From contig VXCM01000227.1 of NCBI GenBank assembly GCA_014773175.1, positions 124,001 to 188,000 of the forward strand: a stretch of DNA of 64,000 bases. The letters run 5' to 3'. This DNA is from Lucifuga dentata. Taxonomy: Eukaryota; Chordata; Actinopteri; Ophidiiformes; Bythitidae. The translations under genes were made by a program, and so were the position numbers. This document shows, piece after piece, positions 33,429-46,404 of this stretch. The first letter of the stretch is position 1. Each line of letters begins with the position of its first letter. The notes below the pieces were generated by a model that did not search any database, was not told where the DNA came from, and worked only from the letters and a program-made list of their open reading frames with translations.

Positions 33429-35755
33429 GCAAACAGAGCTACAGAGGTAAAAACCTGCATATATCATGAAATTATGTAACTTCTCACATTACATATTGCC
33501 AAAAAAACATCACAGTGTGATCTTTTTTCCAATTACTGTTTGGGCTGGATCATTAGCATGCAAAGATCGGCTCTCTTTGACAGAGAAAAAGGTAAATTTG
33601 AGTCTGCCTTTTTGGCTCAAGTGTCCCCAGAGGCCTTCACACACAATTCATCAACCAGGAGCGAGTGTGTTGTTGCGTTATAATATAGTGTTTCTCCTTG
33701 TAAGCCATAAAAAAATATAAATGAGATCAGACTTTCTTGCCTGCAGACCATCCATTCTTCAAAAGTTACGCCTCCACCACCACCCTCACCACCACCCAGA
33801 CCTTTAAAATCAATGTTGAGATGAATGAACAGCAGAAACCAGGGAGACACGGAGAAGAAAACTCTTGCAGCTGCTCCAGTGGTTCATACATTTGGAGGCG
33901 AGCTTTGAGCATCCCGGCAAACTGGTGATGAATCATTCCTCAGGGAAGCACTTACACACTTCAACCAGTTTAATAAAAAATACCAAAAAGCTGTCCTGCA
34001 TGAGAGCTTCCCAACAATAAATCACAGGAAAGGAGAAACTATCACATGCAGCCATGGTGCAGGAACCTAATAGAGTTTGGCTTAGCTGTCTGATAACTGC
34101 TACGCTGTCAATCTTGTGTATTTCTTCCATCATGCTTTTTTTTTCTTTGACTTGTGGGACTAAACACAATCTCTTCATCATCGCCTCCTACCTTCTCTCA
34201 AATTATGAGAGAATTATTAAAGAGTTAAATCAGAGACAAAAACCGCTTACTCTGGGCTTAATATCGCAATTTATGTTTCTGTGTTTCGCCTCAAGTGGTC
34301 TCTTGATAGCTGAGGAAAGATCATTAACTCACGCCAATTTTAGGTGTTCGCAGTAAAACTAATTACCAATAAAAAAAAGCAACGCAGAATAATATGGAAA
34401 GCGGTTCGAGCAGTCCACAGTGAACATCCCCGAGAGAAATCTATGCCATCCTGAAGCTTTGTCTGTTTCCCTGCACAACAATGAGGAAGACAGACTTTGA
34501 TCAGTCACTGCATTTCACTCACCAAGAGGAGGAAAACAGAGTCGGGGCATAAGAGTTGGGTTTCCACACAGGGGAATGCAGGGTGGAGGAAAATGAGGTG
34601 AACGGTGAAGGTAGAAAACCTCCAGCTGCACTGCATTTGACAGGAAACCAAGCCACTGAAGCAAATGTCAAATACAACAAATTGCTAAATCGCTTTTGAC
34701 GGGGTAAAGATTGTCACGACAAGAGAGGAAATTAAGTTGCAAGGGGGGAGAGAAGGCCAAGAATAGATCGCCAGCATCAGGAATAACGCTGACTTTGGTG
34801 ATATGGTGAGGTGTGTGTCTGTGTGTGCTTAGGGGGAATCAATTCACGTCTGAGTTACTTGATAAGTCTTCAGTTATTTGTGGTTTCTTTGCCCAATGAA
34901 GTCCTGCAGTTTCAATTTTAATTTTTGCTCCATGTTCAGTTTTTGTCTCGGAGCCAGAACTAAAATAAGCTTCCTCTCAGCGGGGACGGCAGGATTCTGT
35001 CTCAAAAGATACTTTCTCTTGGAAGCAGGCATGAACGTGACAGCGCAGAATGAATCAATAAACACACACAGGCAGCTCTTGGTAAAATACACATTCATTT
35101 AAGAAGGAGAGAGAGAGAGAGCATTTCAAAGTTCAGCTGACAAAGTGAAGACAGAATACAAAAGAAGATGAAAATGTAGTTTGAGAGAGAGAAGTTGATA
35201 CAGCAGTAACAATAGCTGCAAAAATACATCTGTAGTGTATTGAAGTTCAGGTCAAAAGGATAAAAATCCTTTTTATTGTCTGTAAAATGCCAAATTGATT
35301 TCAAATGAAAGCGTACGACTGTTTTAGCTGAGGTATGTCAGTAAAAAAATGACAAGGAATTACAGCATAGCATAGTGACATACTGTATAACTACAGGCCA
35401 CTCAGAGAGCACCACCAAGACCCAACAATCCTCTGATCTGATGAATATAACACCAAACTTTTACTACCACTACCTTGAAATCAGATCTGTAAAAACATTA
35501 TCATGCATCAGCCTCTGGATCGATAGCCATGGCTGCTGAAAACAAGTCAAAACGGTTTTGTCCTGCTGAATCAGCATCACCGTTGATTTGAGGCAGAAGA
35601 AGACACTTCCTCTCATGCTGACATTTCACCATGAGATCGTCTTTCTGCCCAGATCATGGTACGATTTTATAGTTATGTTGTAGAACTCAGGAAATTGAAA
35701 TCTGTCTGTTATCCTTTGAGACGCCATCTAACAGACAGACCAACAAATGTAAACA
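33429..35755. other. Intronic stretch, mostly unique; possible conserved element at 34030-34370
   Basis: 34030-34370 is high-complexity with AT-core motifs ('attatgagagaattattaaa', 'aaactaattaccaat') and no repeat signature, so it is a candidate regulatory element. The overlapping frames on the two strands have no known motif. A short GA run lies near 35106-35122. No genes recognised. Confidence 0.4.
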
Positions 35756-35756
35756 T

Positions 35757-36645
35757 ACTATATATACTCGACTATAAGCCGACCTCTGATTTTGACCTGC
35801 AAATTTAGATTTTTAAAGAAACCCACATATAAGCCAGCCCCCTGATGTTGTTCCATCAATTTAAGTGTTTAGCAAATTACCTGTTTTTTCTGAGAATTGT
35901 CATAGTATTCCTGTGATTTTCTGAAAATAATCCACATACTGGTACCGGTAAACAGCTGATTACCATAAGTGACATTAGCTAACATTAAGTTTTCCGGACT
36001 CCTCTTCCTCGTCTGAATCGCGTTGATGAAGGTAAGGAAAGCTTTACAAATGAGCTACAATTATCACGGCGCTTATTTAGCTTATTTAGCTGTGTAATTA
36101 TGGCAAGTTTTTTTGTTTTTTTTGTTAAGAATCTCATCCATTGTATGTTTTCAGTAATTATCCTGTACCTGAGTCGATGCGGGCCTGTCTATGTGCTGGA
36201 CATTCCTCCATACGGAGTTTTGGAATTCCCTCAGCCGACTCCCTGATGTTGTTCCATCAATTTATTTGTTTAGCAAATTAACTGTTTTTCTGGGTATTGT
36301 CATAGCATTCCTCTGATTTTCTGAAAATAATCCACGTACCAGTAAACATGATATTTATTTTAGCAGCTGATTACCATAACTGACAGATCATGGCTTACTG
36401 GCCGCCACAAAATGTGCTGAATAAGATGTTTAGTCATTAAAGACATCATTCTAAGGTATGATTTAAACTATTTTCCGTGGGTAGTGGTAATTGGTAGTAT
36501 TTCCGCCCCTGGAAATTTCCTTCACTGGGATCTGATTTGAATTACTTGTATAGAAGCTAATCCCCCAATTTGCATTGTGAAATTTGGTATAAAAAAAACA
36601 AAAAAAAAAAAACAAACTCGGCTTAGACTCGAGTATATATGGTAA
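35757..36645 (+). mobile_element. CTCGACTATAAGCC-type DNA element, copy 2 (both ends)
   Basis: The left end actatatatactcgactata and the inverse of the right end accatatatactcgagtcta form terminal inverted repeats of about 28 bp with a few mismatches. The interior aligns with copy 1 (7581-8418) and contains the same duplicated block ('cctgatgttgttccatc') near 35840 and 36242. No transposase frame; superfamily not assigned. Confidence 0.75.
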
Positions 36646-37679
36646 CGTAACCCCTTTGGTGCAGGTAATAATCTATTTTGACAAAATGCCGACATAAAAA
36701 AACAGAAGGTTAGCATTAACTATTAAACAAACTAAACATAATAATCCTTAAAAAATACCAAAGGGAGAGAGTGGATCATGAAAGATGTGTCAGTGGAAAC
36801 AACAAAGACAGGAGGTGTAGGTATGATTAAGATCAGAGCCTTTTTGCAAAGGTTTAGGTACCAATTACTACTGAGTGCAGCAGCAATGGGATTAGCGATA
36901 CCCGGAGGGCACAGATGGTACCGAACCCCACCGAGTCTTCCTCAAAAGGTCGCACAAAGCACAAGATGGCCACCGTACCTCCTCAGTCTGGTTTCTGCTC
37001 AGGATCTTTTCTCCTGCATCAATCATCTTAATGCATCACTATCATTCTTTTCAGGTGCAAGAGAGCAGAACAGAAATGCTTTTAAATGTCAAACCGCAGC
37101 AGGCCGGACTTGTCATTGATGAGAAGTGGCAGTGGCTGAATTCAATAACAAGCTGGTGTCAGTACAGAGGAAAACAGATGTTATCAGGGCTTTTGTTAAG
37201 ATGCTGGATGGGAGAGGAGGCAGGAGGAAAACAGATGCAGATGTGAGAGACGTATTAAAAGTATTAGTCTTTACGGCAGTGCAGCAAAGTGAAACGCCGT
37301 GCACTTTGTAATTTGCTTTGAAGGTCATTTTTGACCTTGTCTTCTCATTCATTCATCTCTGTCACGCACACAGGACGAACCAGTCGTTTCTCCTCGTCAT
37401 CTTCGTTGGCTGTTTTTGCGTTGCAGCAGGACGACGCACTCCTTCGCCTCGTTTTACCATTGTGCTGCATCTGTGTATTTCCTGTCACCATAAGGCTGCA
37501 GCCTCCCCAGGCGCTGGCTCCTCCACCAGCACCATATGGCCGGGCCAACGAGGCTCGTACCGCGGCTTCACGAAAATACACAGTAATATATATAAAACTG
37601 CAATCTGAGCACAGCACGATACCAGTGCAATTAGTAGAAGAGACAAGAATGTGTATCAGAGTGGATAACAAGTAATGTA
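36646..37679. other. Intronic stretch, nothing recognised
   Basis: Higher-complexity, somewhat GC-richer sequence from about 36890 to 37620. Overlapping open frames of up to 114 codons exist on both strands there, without recognisable domains and all within about 350 bp, so I do not call genes. Confidence 0.45.
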
Positions 37680-38587
37680 AAGGTTGACTGATAAGTTCTG
37701 AGCCTGATGCATAAGGAAGTGAGCGAGGGCTGTAATATTTTCCATAGAGGTATTATAATTCCTTAGGTGTTTTTGGACATCGACTACATTTATTTGAGCT
37801 AAGCAATTATAAGTTTCAGAGGTAATAAGGGGCTCTGACTCGTACAACATGGACAAAGTAGTGAGCGCACACCAGTTACTATCCATGTTTTTGGCTTTGA
37901 ACTACTTCAGCAACCACCCTGCTCACCTGATTCATCCACCTCAGACTTTCACCTTTTCCCAAATATGAAAAAGCTTTACCTGGAACCTGTTTTGCATTAC
38001 ATAATGATGTCACCTCATCCGTGGAGAGATTATTATGAATCATTTCTTACTGACAGGCTGGTGTACTTTTTATTATCTTGACAGTTTCGACTGTAACTCT
38101 ACATCCTTCCTCAAAAGCGATGCAGATGGCATTGTGACGTGTGCAGCCAGGTGGCTCTGTTCTAGTCTTGCTGAAGTTGGCAAGACAGTGATGTCCGGTG
38201 TTTCCTGGCAGCTCTTTTAGAACAGAGTCCCAGTATGAGATCGTTGATAGGCCCCTTTGTCTCGATTTACTGTATGCTGGACCCATACTGAATTTTTATT
38301 ACCTACCAACAATCCCATACCTGGAATGCTGTCCTAAAAAAGAAGCCAGGTAAAATGGACATCAAGACAGGTATGTAAGCACCTGACAGTGGAGTTACAG
38401 GCAAAACTGTCAAGGTAACACAAAAAGTATAGTCTGTTAATAGAAAATTATTCAAAACGGTACATCTGAGACTAAATGAACCATTTTCAACTGGAAAGAG
38501 ATTCTGATATTCTGAAAAATAGAATACTGCAACACCTCTGAGTTAGAGCTTTCCATGCTAAGCGCAAAACTTATCAGTCAACCCTTC
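37680..38587 (+). mobile_element. Mariner transposon remnant with both terminal repeats
   Basis: Terminal inverted repeats aaggttgactgataagttc (from 37680) and the inverse of the right end aagggttgactgataagttt (from 38587) resemble mariner ends of the Himar type. Within, 37896-37973 reads in frame FELLQQPPCSPDSS and then TSDFHLFPNMKK, the conserved block around the third catalytic Asp of DD34D mariner transposases. Only about 215 bp precede this block, so roughly the first two thirds of the transposase has been deleted and the element is dead at about 0.9 kb against 1.3 kb for intact relatives. Confidence 0.8.
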
Positions 38588-39402
38588 TACATTAGAAAAT
38601 TCAGCTGAGCAAAAATCAATATTATTAGGTCTTTTTTTTTTCACTGAATTTTTATTTCATTATGTGCTTGGACTTTTTAAAAATGGATGAAAATCAGGTG
38701 GAAAAAAAAAATCAATAATAGAATCAAAAATCAATAATTGAAAAATCTATTTTCTGGAAGGAGAGCACTGTCAGGCATCTGTTACATGGCCCAGCGGTGT
38801 TTTGCCAGACCATAATAAGTGGAGTGAAACTCATGGACTGACTCTAAGACACTATTTCATTCCAGAAACAAAAATTGGACGTTGTCTATATGTCTATATA
38901 GGATGTCACGGTGTGTCCGTGTCCGTTTGACTGAAGCTGCTGTTCTTCACACCCGGCTTGATGTGCTGGTTTTGTGATTGTCTGAAGGAAATACAAACAG
39001 CAAACACCTCACCGAGTGTCTTTTTTTTTTTTAACGCTCTCAAATTGCTTCTAACAGATTTTTTTCCTTCTGGTTCTGGAAGTGTTAAAATGAAACCAAC
39101 TGGTGGAAAAAAAAAAGGTGAGAAAACTCTAGAGAAAAAAAATAGATTTAACTGAGTCTGTGATTATAATGTGTGAAGATGAAACGTTCGCACCACGGGA
39201 TCACACTTAATGTGTTGAGTGTGTTATGCTCAGCTCCAAATTAATTTCAAACAGGAGTGTGTTATACTGAATCATCTCACTGCAGATCTGGATAGAAACT
39301 ATGAAAATTTACTCAAGTCCTGTAGTTAAGGAAAATTTAGATACACAAATATTTCCATTTCGGGAGACTTAATACAGGCTACAGATTCATGTTTTTTCAT
39401 CA
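38588..39402. other. Intronic stretch, nothing recognised
   Basis: AT-rich, with short A- and T-runs. No genes or named repeats recognised. Confidence 0.5.
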
Positions 39403-39406
39403 TTAA

Positions 39407-39860
39407 AGAGGAAATATAATGCACATTTCCATGTTCTTATTTTCATATAGGATGTCTATTTTGAAACCTTTGCAATACTTTAAAAAAATAAAAAAATAAA
39501 ATTGATCCACTTCTACTCACCGCTGCACACACTGAGTGAAAACAGGCTGTTTTAGGTACTGTGTCTTTAAATCCCCCCCCCCCCCNCCCCCCCCCCCCAA
39601 AAAAACAAAAAGCCTGCCATGTTGTGATTGGCTGAGCTGGCAACACCATAGACTGAGAGATACTGGCCTCCCAAAGTACTTGATAGGCGTGTCTAACCTG
39701 CTAGGTAAATGTACGTGTTACATGTTGATGTCAACACGTAACAGAGGTAAAGGACAAATCAAAAATGAAGCTTGCAGGGCATTTCGGGATCTTTGTTACT
39801 GGATGTATTTTTGTAGGTGTCAACAACCTCACGTTCTGCAACTTTGACAATGTTCAACTA
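39407..39860 (+). mobile_element. Family B element, copy B4
   Basis: It follows TTAA (39403-39406) and contains the family blocks 'acatttccatgttctta', 'cacactgagtgaaaacagg', 'aggtactgtgtctttaaa', 'gattggctgag', 'gatgtcaacacgtaacagag' and 'caaatcaaaaatgaagctt'. A C-run with one N (39586) interrupts it. Confidence 0.7.
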
Positions 39861-39989
39861 AAACTCAAAACGGTTCTTCACACTCACTCTTTAAACACCA
39901 AAAGGATGATGTTAAGGGCTTTTTCGAATTTTCGAAAGCTAAAAATTGTAACCTTGTCTAGCTATATAGGATTTTTATCGTGCAACAAA

Positions 39990-40138
39990 TGAAAACCAAA
40001 TTTAATGAAAGTAAAAACCAGATAAAAATAACTACCAGATAAAGTGAAATTTTAATTTGCAGGGCTTTTAGTATAATGGAGCATTTTTTTCCACTCTGGT
40101 ATTGTTATTTCTACGATGGCTTCTTCCACTGCAGAGGC
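39990..40138 (-). mobile_element. Family C fragment (reverse)
   Basis: The inverse of the family C start: 'tttgcagggcttttagtata', 'ccactctggtattgttattt' and 'ggcttcttccactg' match, in reverse, the 'gtggaagaag...acaataccagagtgg' head. Confidence 0.65.
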
Positions 40139-43100
40139 TTTGTTTGTTATGAGGAAGAAGCAGATGGAGAAGAAAACAGAACTGTGTTTAGCTTCATTTT
40201 AATGAAACCTCATCAGTGAACCACAGCTGTAATTAAAATATATGCTGTTAACATTATAATTGATACCATCCCTAATCAGACTCATCTATCAATGCGTGCT
40301 CCTCGCTTAGAGCCCTACGGTTTGCAGCGACATGCTGCACATTAAACGCATAATGCCGAAACTGGGATACAGTTACAGTGACGGAGAGCCGACACCAGTC
40401 CTGACATCTGTGACTGATTACAAATTGTAATGTGCCAGTGATGAATGTGTGAACATGCAATGGTGATGAATTTAACACTGTTCCCCAAGGAGCGAGGACC
40501 TTCCATTACATGTCTTATTACTGTCTCTCCCTCCTGATGGCTTAATTGATCCTTTAGGGCCAACAAAAGAAATCCTCCTCCATCCAGCTGAAGATTATGA
40601 TCCCCGATAGAGAGGAAAAAACAGACACCAGCACCAGCTTTCAGCACAACTAGCCCCTCATTCACCATTTAATTACTGAGCTACAAAGGAACGAATCTCT
40701 TGCAAAATCAAACAGCTGCCAGATGATATGCAGCAGTGAATTTTCATTGGATTCTACTTGTTTTTCCACCTAAAGAAAACATGGAAATAGGGTCATCATG
40801 AGTCTGATTGGCATGTCCTGCTGCCAGGACTCCCATTGCTGTGGTGCGTGCTAAACTGAGAGCCTGCACGGATGAATTCAGAGGAGAAATGCAAAGCACG
40901 GAGGAACAGCACTCCTTTCTACCACAGAGGTTGACCACAGCATATGCTGCCTCTTTTTATTCCCTGCATGTCTGCCTGTTTTTCATTGTATTTATAGCAG
41001 AGGGAACTTGATTTAGATCTGTTCCATCTGGTGATTCGCTGCAATGGTGGTGATGGTGAATCCACATCTTCCGCTCTTGTGCATGATCGGGGGGGATCAT
41101 GCACAAGAGCGACCAAGGGGGGGCTTGGTTACGGGCCTTTATTAAAGATGATGTTAAGTGAGATAGCAGGGCGTCACTCCCTTCTCCGTCTTCCTTTCTG
41201 ACACCAGCTGTTGCTGCTGCACAGTTTATGATGCTGCCTGAGAGGGATGTGGATGGGGGATCTGTGGAGGTGCAAAAAATCCCTCCCACTTTCTCTGGTG
41301 GTATGCAAAAATTCCACGGGAGGCCTCCAGAGTCACTTTCTTTTCACAACCCTCCCCCAGCCTCAGTTCCCATCAACCTTCAACAGCCTTAAGAAGGGAG
41401 TCGAAGCGAGCAGAAGTAACAGAGCTGAGGGTTGGGGCAAAGAAGAGGAAGATGATGCAAAATGGTTTTATCCTCTGACTGCAACACCCTAACATCCATT
41501 TACCACAATACTTCAAATGTAGAGATGTACAGAAGATTTCAAAGATACACCGCAAAAAAAATCTCAATCATATCAAGTAATGTTTGCAAAAAAAAAAAAA
41601 ATCTACATGTGCAGCGATATTTTCCAGATCATCCTGCATGTAAGGCAGATCTCTGCACTATAGAATCAAGAACAATGACAAATAATCCACAAAATTACTT
41701 ACTAAGATGTTAATGTTTTGCAATGTTTGCTTAAAAATGGAACTAATGTAGGTGGTCCTCTCTTTATTTCATGCAAACTCATTCCAGAGAAAACACATGG
41801 CCTGATATCTGAGCTGCCAAAGACAATTATCAAATGCGAAACCTCCAAATGCGACATTCAGCCACAGCGAAAAAGAAAAAAAAACAACAAAAAAACAGCC
41901 AAATAAAATTCTCTGCATATTCCTTTCAGCAGCGGACATAAGTCCATTTCTCTCTGTAATTATATTTTAGAGGAGATCAAAATACCTCTTAATGGGAAAT
42001 GGAATCATTGCAGTGGATAAGTTGAAATGTGATCATCTGTCCATGACTAACACTCAGTTCAAATCTGTCTTTAAAAATGCCCCCTGATTTCATTACCCCC
42101 TTAATGCATTCTTTATTCAGTGTGCCAGTGCAGAGATAAGTGGGGGGATGAAGGAATGAACAGTCTCAAATGTCTCATTTCACGGGTTGGCTTTTCTACT
42201 GACAAAACTCAAGCAACACCCCCTCATTTAATCTAAGGATAAATCAGCATTTTGGAGCAAACCCACTGTCTCCTTCACTGCAGTGTGAAGTTTAAGTTTG
42301 CTGAGGCTGTATTTGACTTCCTCTCAGGGGAACAAACAAGGAGCCTCCATCAGGAGCAACATGTCATTCACTTTGCCACAGAAGAGAGACTTTTTGTGTG
42401 TACCTGCCACAACAAAGCTCTCTATAAGGCTCTCTAGCTGCTGCAGTATTGTGGAAGTTTAATGCTTTTAAATATACAGTAACTATACAGCAAAACAGCA
42501 GTTGCATTGGTTCATTTTCAAGCAGAAACATACAATTAATCTTATGCATTTGTATTAACTAACCTGAGCTGAAAGGCCAAAGTCTGTGATTTCCATCTCA
42601 CACTGTGCAGCTCGAATGATATGAGAGCTGAAGGACATCTGAGGGACATCTCCAGACAATTTTGCAATAAAGCTTTATTCCATTTAAAACAATATGGCCT
42701 CATCCATAAAATGTCAGCATGCATGACGCATTAAGGTAGCTTCACTGGCTTCAGTTTTTGGGGGGAAAATGATTGTGGCTTCAAGAAATCACTTCATGAG
42801 ACTTCTCAAACTAAGAGAGCTGACCAAAATTTCAGACATGTCAGAAATCCATCTGGTTGTTTGTGCTAAATGCTAAATCATAGAACATTTGGACAATAAA
42901 TCAGGCATTGCGGCTGTTCTCAAACTGCATGTCAAAATGACAGACGATGATTGTAGCCATGAATCAGTCATTGATTGCTAAGTCGGGATTAAAATGTGGT
43001 GTAAGGGCTGCGGCATGATAGAACAGTCACAATGCAGATGGCTCAGAAGCGGACCATACTCGTGTTCTGGTAATGATGGTTCTCTGCTTTCATGACAACC

Positions 43101-43422
43101 ACATGTGATGATTGCATCTGTTCTCTGCAGCATGAGAGCCTCTTTAGCTCCACCATGATCCCCACTTCTTGGTTTGGTCTTCTTATCTAGCCCTCACATA
43201 TGAGTTGCGTAGATTTTTCCAGTTGTTGTGGTAGGAATGTTCTGGGACCTCAGAGTACGGGCTATTTCCTGCCAGGAACTGGCAGCCAATTGGCAGTCTT
43301 TACAACCCCTCATGGAGGAATCGTGTAGGTGCTGGTACTTCCTCACCTTCTCTGCCAATCATCAAAAGTTTTTCCACCACTGTTTATTTTTCTGTCCTTC
43401 TCTCTCTCCCTCCCTCTCTCCC

Positions 43423-43427
<5 letters not shown>
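40139..43427. other. Intronic stretch, mostly unique sequence
   Basis: No genes recognised. 40260-40560 is high-complexity and could hold a conserved non-coding element. A perfect hairpin at 41072-41111 is listed separately. Confidence 0.45.
41072..41111. repeat. Perfect 17-bp inverted repeat with G6 loop
   Basis: Left arm cgctcttgtgcatgatc (41072-41088), loop of six G, right arm gatcatgcacaagagcg (41095-41111). The pairing is perfect. Such a structure could be a recent foldback or template-switch event, or an assembly or library artefact at the G-run. Confidence 0.9.

Positions 43428-43474
<47 letters not shown>
43428..43474. repeat. (CA)n microsatellite
   Basis: An uninterrupted AC dinucleotide run of more than 20 units, preceded by a CT-rich stretch. 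Confidence 0.97.
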
Positions 43475-43479
<5 letters not shown>

Positions 43480-44449
43480 ACTGATGGTAATGGAGAACAA
43501 ACATGCTGATGAGAAGCATCTTTGGCTCCTTTTACACTGCATGCATGTGTTTACATAATTGCATGACTGACTGTTTGCGATAATCGAGCAACGTGACGAA
43601 GCTGTGACTAAATGTTTGGACAAACAAGTGGAAAATAGAAATGATCTGAGCCTGTATGTTTGCATGTTCCTTCAGCTAACAAATAAGACTGAAGTGGAAA
43701 CAGGAAAATCTGCAGCAGCAGAGCTAATGAGACTAACTTCCCATGATATTTACTCATCTTTACCTCTGTGTGCAAGCACAGTCACACACGCTTGCTGCCT
43801 CTGAGGAGCTTGGAGGCTCCTGAAGTGAAAAAGGTTCTTTTAGCTGATTTTCATTTCCACCCTCACTAACAGCCCATGGGGATGAGACAGGCCAGTGCTC
43901 CTGAACCCACCTGGTGACCAGATGAACGCTTCAGAGCTCAGCATCACCCTGGTAGCTGCGTATGCAAGCAGGATAGGACATGCATGGGACTGGTCCCTGC
44001 CTGAAGCCTGTCTTGAAGACTGATGAGGCAGCGGTGCTAGGCTGGGGCCCCCGGGCTTCCTGCAGGGACCTCACTATTGGGCTGGTAGATTAGGTCTGGA
44101 TCACAGTTGACATGCCATAGTAGAAAGGAGTGGGATGCTGAGAGAGGGAGGAGTGTTTTTCCACTCCCAAAGTGGAATGGCCAGCACGTGTTCTCAATAC
44201 AGTGAACCAGAAAGCAAATGCCTCCACTCAGGCTGCACAAGCACCTAAATCTGTTATTTTAATAATCAAATTGGCATCTGAATCCTGTGCTGCGTCTCTA
44301 TATATATAATGATAGGTAATCATGCTGACTGGCTGATGAATTGACAAATCAATACCTAAATCCTGTCTGGTTGTAATGGAGCTTTGTGCAAAAACGAATT
44401 GGTAAAATTTCAAAGGAGTCAGACTTATGATATGATCCCTTATGGATAT
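43475..44449. other. Intronic stretch, nothing recognised
   Basis: Mixed composition, slightly GC-rich at 43900-44120. No genes or repeats recognised. Confidence 0.5.
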
Positions 44450-44453
44450 TTAA

Positions 44454-44968
44454 AGGACCATACCAGCCATTTTGCATGTTTGAGCCTAATATATTCAATT
44501 TTCATACACGTAACGTTACTGACAATCATTTCCCAAAGCATACTATTGGAACGGTGAATTAAAAATGTTTTTCCTACCTTCCAGACCNNNNNNNNNNNNN
44601 NNNNNNNNNNNNNNNAGGTTTTTTTTTTTTTTTGAGAAGTTATGTAATTTTTAGAGTTTTAGTGCAATAAAAAGCACAGAGTGAATGTATGCCTCCACTG
44701 GGTAATATAGTCCCAAAAGAAGACCTGCATTTGTTGAAAAATTTAAACGACTGTGACTTCATAAGGCTGCATAACTATTAGCAGGTGAAACTCGATTTTT
44801 AAGGTGGGTGTATTGCTTGAATATTTGGTTTTGAAAGATTTAGAGATTTTGCAAAATATCAGTAAAGCTGAAATACGGTTTTATCCTTTGGGAAATTGTC
44901 AATAATGTGACATGTATGAAAATTGAATATATCAGGCTAAAACGTGCAAAATGTACCGGTATAGTCCT
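44454..44968 (-). mobile_element. Family A inverted-repeat element, copy A7 (reverse), with gap
   Basis: TTAA at 44450-44453 and 44969-44972. The left arm is intact up to 'ttcctaccttccagacc', then 28 N (44588-44615), then the remainder in reverse orientation. The right arm is decayed ('gtaccggtatagtcct'). Confidence 0.8.
44588..44615. other. Assembly gap (28 N)
   Basis: N run inside family A copy A7. By comparison with other copies, roughly 70-100 bases of element sequence should lie here. Confidence 0.95.
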
Positions 44969-44979
44969 TTAAGTTAATA

Positions 44980-45290
44980 TGGTTGCTGTAGTGCCACCTA
45001 CAGACCAAATGCCACCAAATTTTGCATATCACTCAAGTTTATACGTGAAACAGGCCACATCTACAACAACAACACTTACAGGAAAAATTATGGCATATCA
45101 ATAAAACAAATAAAGCATTTTTTGACCTTATCAAACCTTTTTATGTACCAAGTTTGGTTAAGGTTTGATGATATTTGAAGCAGATGTGGTGCTTCATTAA
45201 TGACCAACATAGAGATGCTGTCATTACTAAAAACTAATTTGCCAACAAACAAAAAAATAAATAAAAAAGACTGAAGCCGTGGTGGCAGAG
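44980..45290 (+). mobile_element. Possible dispersed repeat ('ccaccaaattttgcatat' type)
   Basis: 'gtgccacctacagaccaaat' followed by 'gccaccaaattttgcatatc' resembles a repeat class common in fish genomes. The ends are not defined. Confidence 0.35.
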
Positions 45291-45767
45291 ACATACAGCA
45301 GATCTCTTTTCTATACATAAATATGAATTATATATTATAATAACATAGTTCATTTAAGCAGTGTATATACAGCTCTGGGCTTTTATTTAAGATATTATTT
45401 AAGCCATTAAAACACATTAGCATTCACTTTCCAGCTGTTTTATATTGTCACTGGGTATCACATTAGCGACCACTCAAGTGATAGCAGACCATTTTCACCG
45501 TGTTCACCTCACCGCCCACACCTATTACTGCTGGCTGCAGATATACGACCAGCCATATACATGCCAATGAATCACAGCTCTGCTTTGCACATGACACACT
45601 GCCCTTGGTTCGGTGTTACTTCTCAAGCTCAAGGTCTAACAACAGACTAATTAACACAGGACACTGAGAAAGAGGAAGATGATTGTGGATGTGCATGTTT
45701 ACCTGAGGGGTGAGGGGGTAATTAATGCCAGATGACACGCTGACAGAGAGAGTATTAGTCATTGACA

Positions 45768-46404
45768 GGAGGATTCAAATCATTTACTTAAGTAAACATA
45801 TCAAAACCACGATGGGAAAATACTCCTTTATGAGTAAGCTTTTTTTCCTTAAGTAAAAGTAATTTGAAGTACTAGCAACTAAAGATCAGAAAGAAAGACA
45901 GGACAAAAAGAAGGATGGATAAAGGAAAAAGACAAAAGTGCAGAAGAATGAAGGACAGAATGAAAATAATGAAAGATGGAAGGACTGAAGGAAGGAAAGG
46001 AATGAAGTACAGAAAGAAGGAAAGTAGGAACTGAATAAGTAAAGAAATCAGAAAAGAAGAATAGGAAGATACAAGAAAGGAAGTAAAAAGAGAAAGAAAG
46101 AAAGAACAAAAACAAAGAACCCAAAAAGACAGAAATAGGGAAAAACTGAAAGACAGGCAACAAGAAAGGAGGATGTAAAGAAGAAGCAAGTATGTAATTT
46201 GTGCTTTTTTTCATGTTGAATGAGTAACTTTTGGTGTAAAAAAAAAAAAAAAAAANTAAAAAAAAAAAAAAAAAAGGTACAACCTTTCCCTCTGAAATAC
46301 AACGGAAGTACAAAGTCACACAAAAGGGAAATACTGAAAGTAAAGTACAAGTACGTCAAATTTGAATTTAAGTACAGTACTTCATGAATGCGCTTAGTCA
46401 CCTT
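45768..46404 (+). mobile_element. Family C element, near full-length, with purine-rich insertion
   Basis: The left part 'gattcaaatcatttacttaa' and right part 'gaatttaagtacagtacttc' are the two ends of family C. Between them sits a roughly 310-bp G/A-rich (GAAA/GGAA) tract at about 45880-46190 and an A-run broken by one N (46256). The long Ser/Phe/Leu-rich minus-strand frames here come from this low-complexity tract. Confidence 0.65.

Noticed and set aside
37330..37675. Overlapping open frames of about 96-114 codons on both strands
   Set aside because: Several mutually exclusive frames over the same 350 bp without motifs indicate a CpG-richer, stop-poor patch and not a gene.
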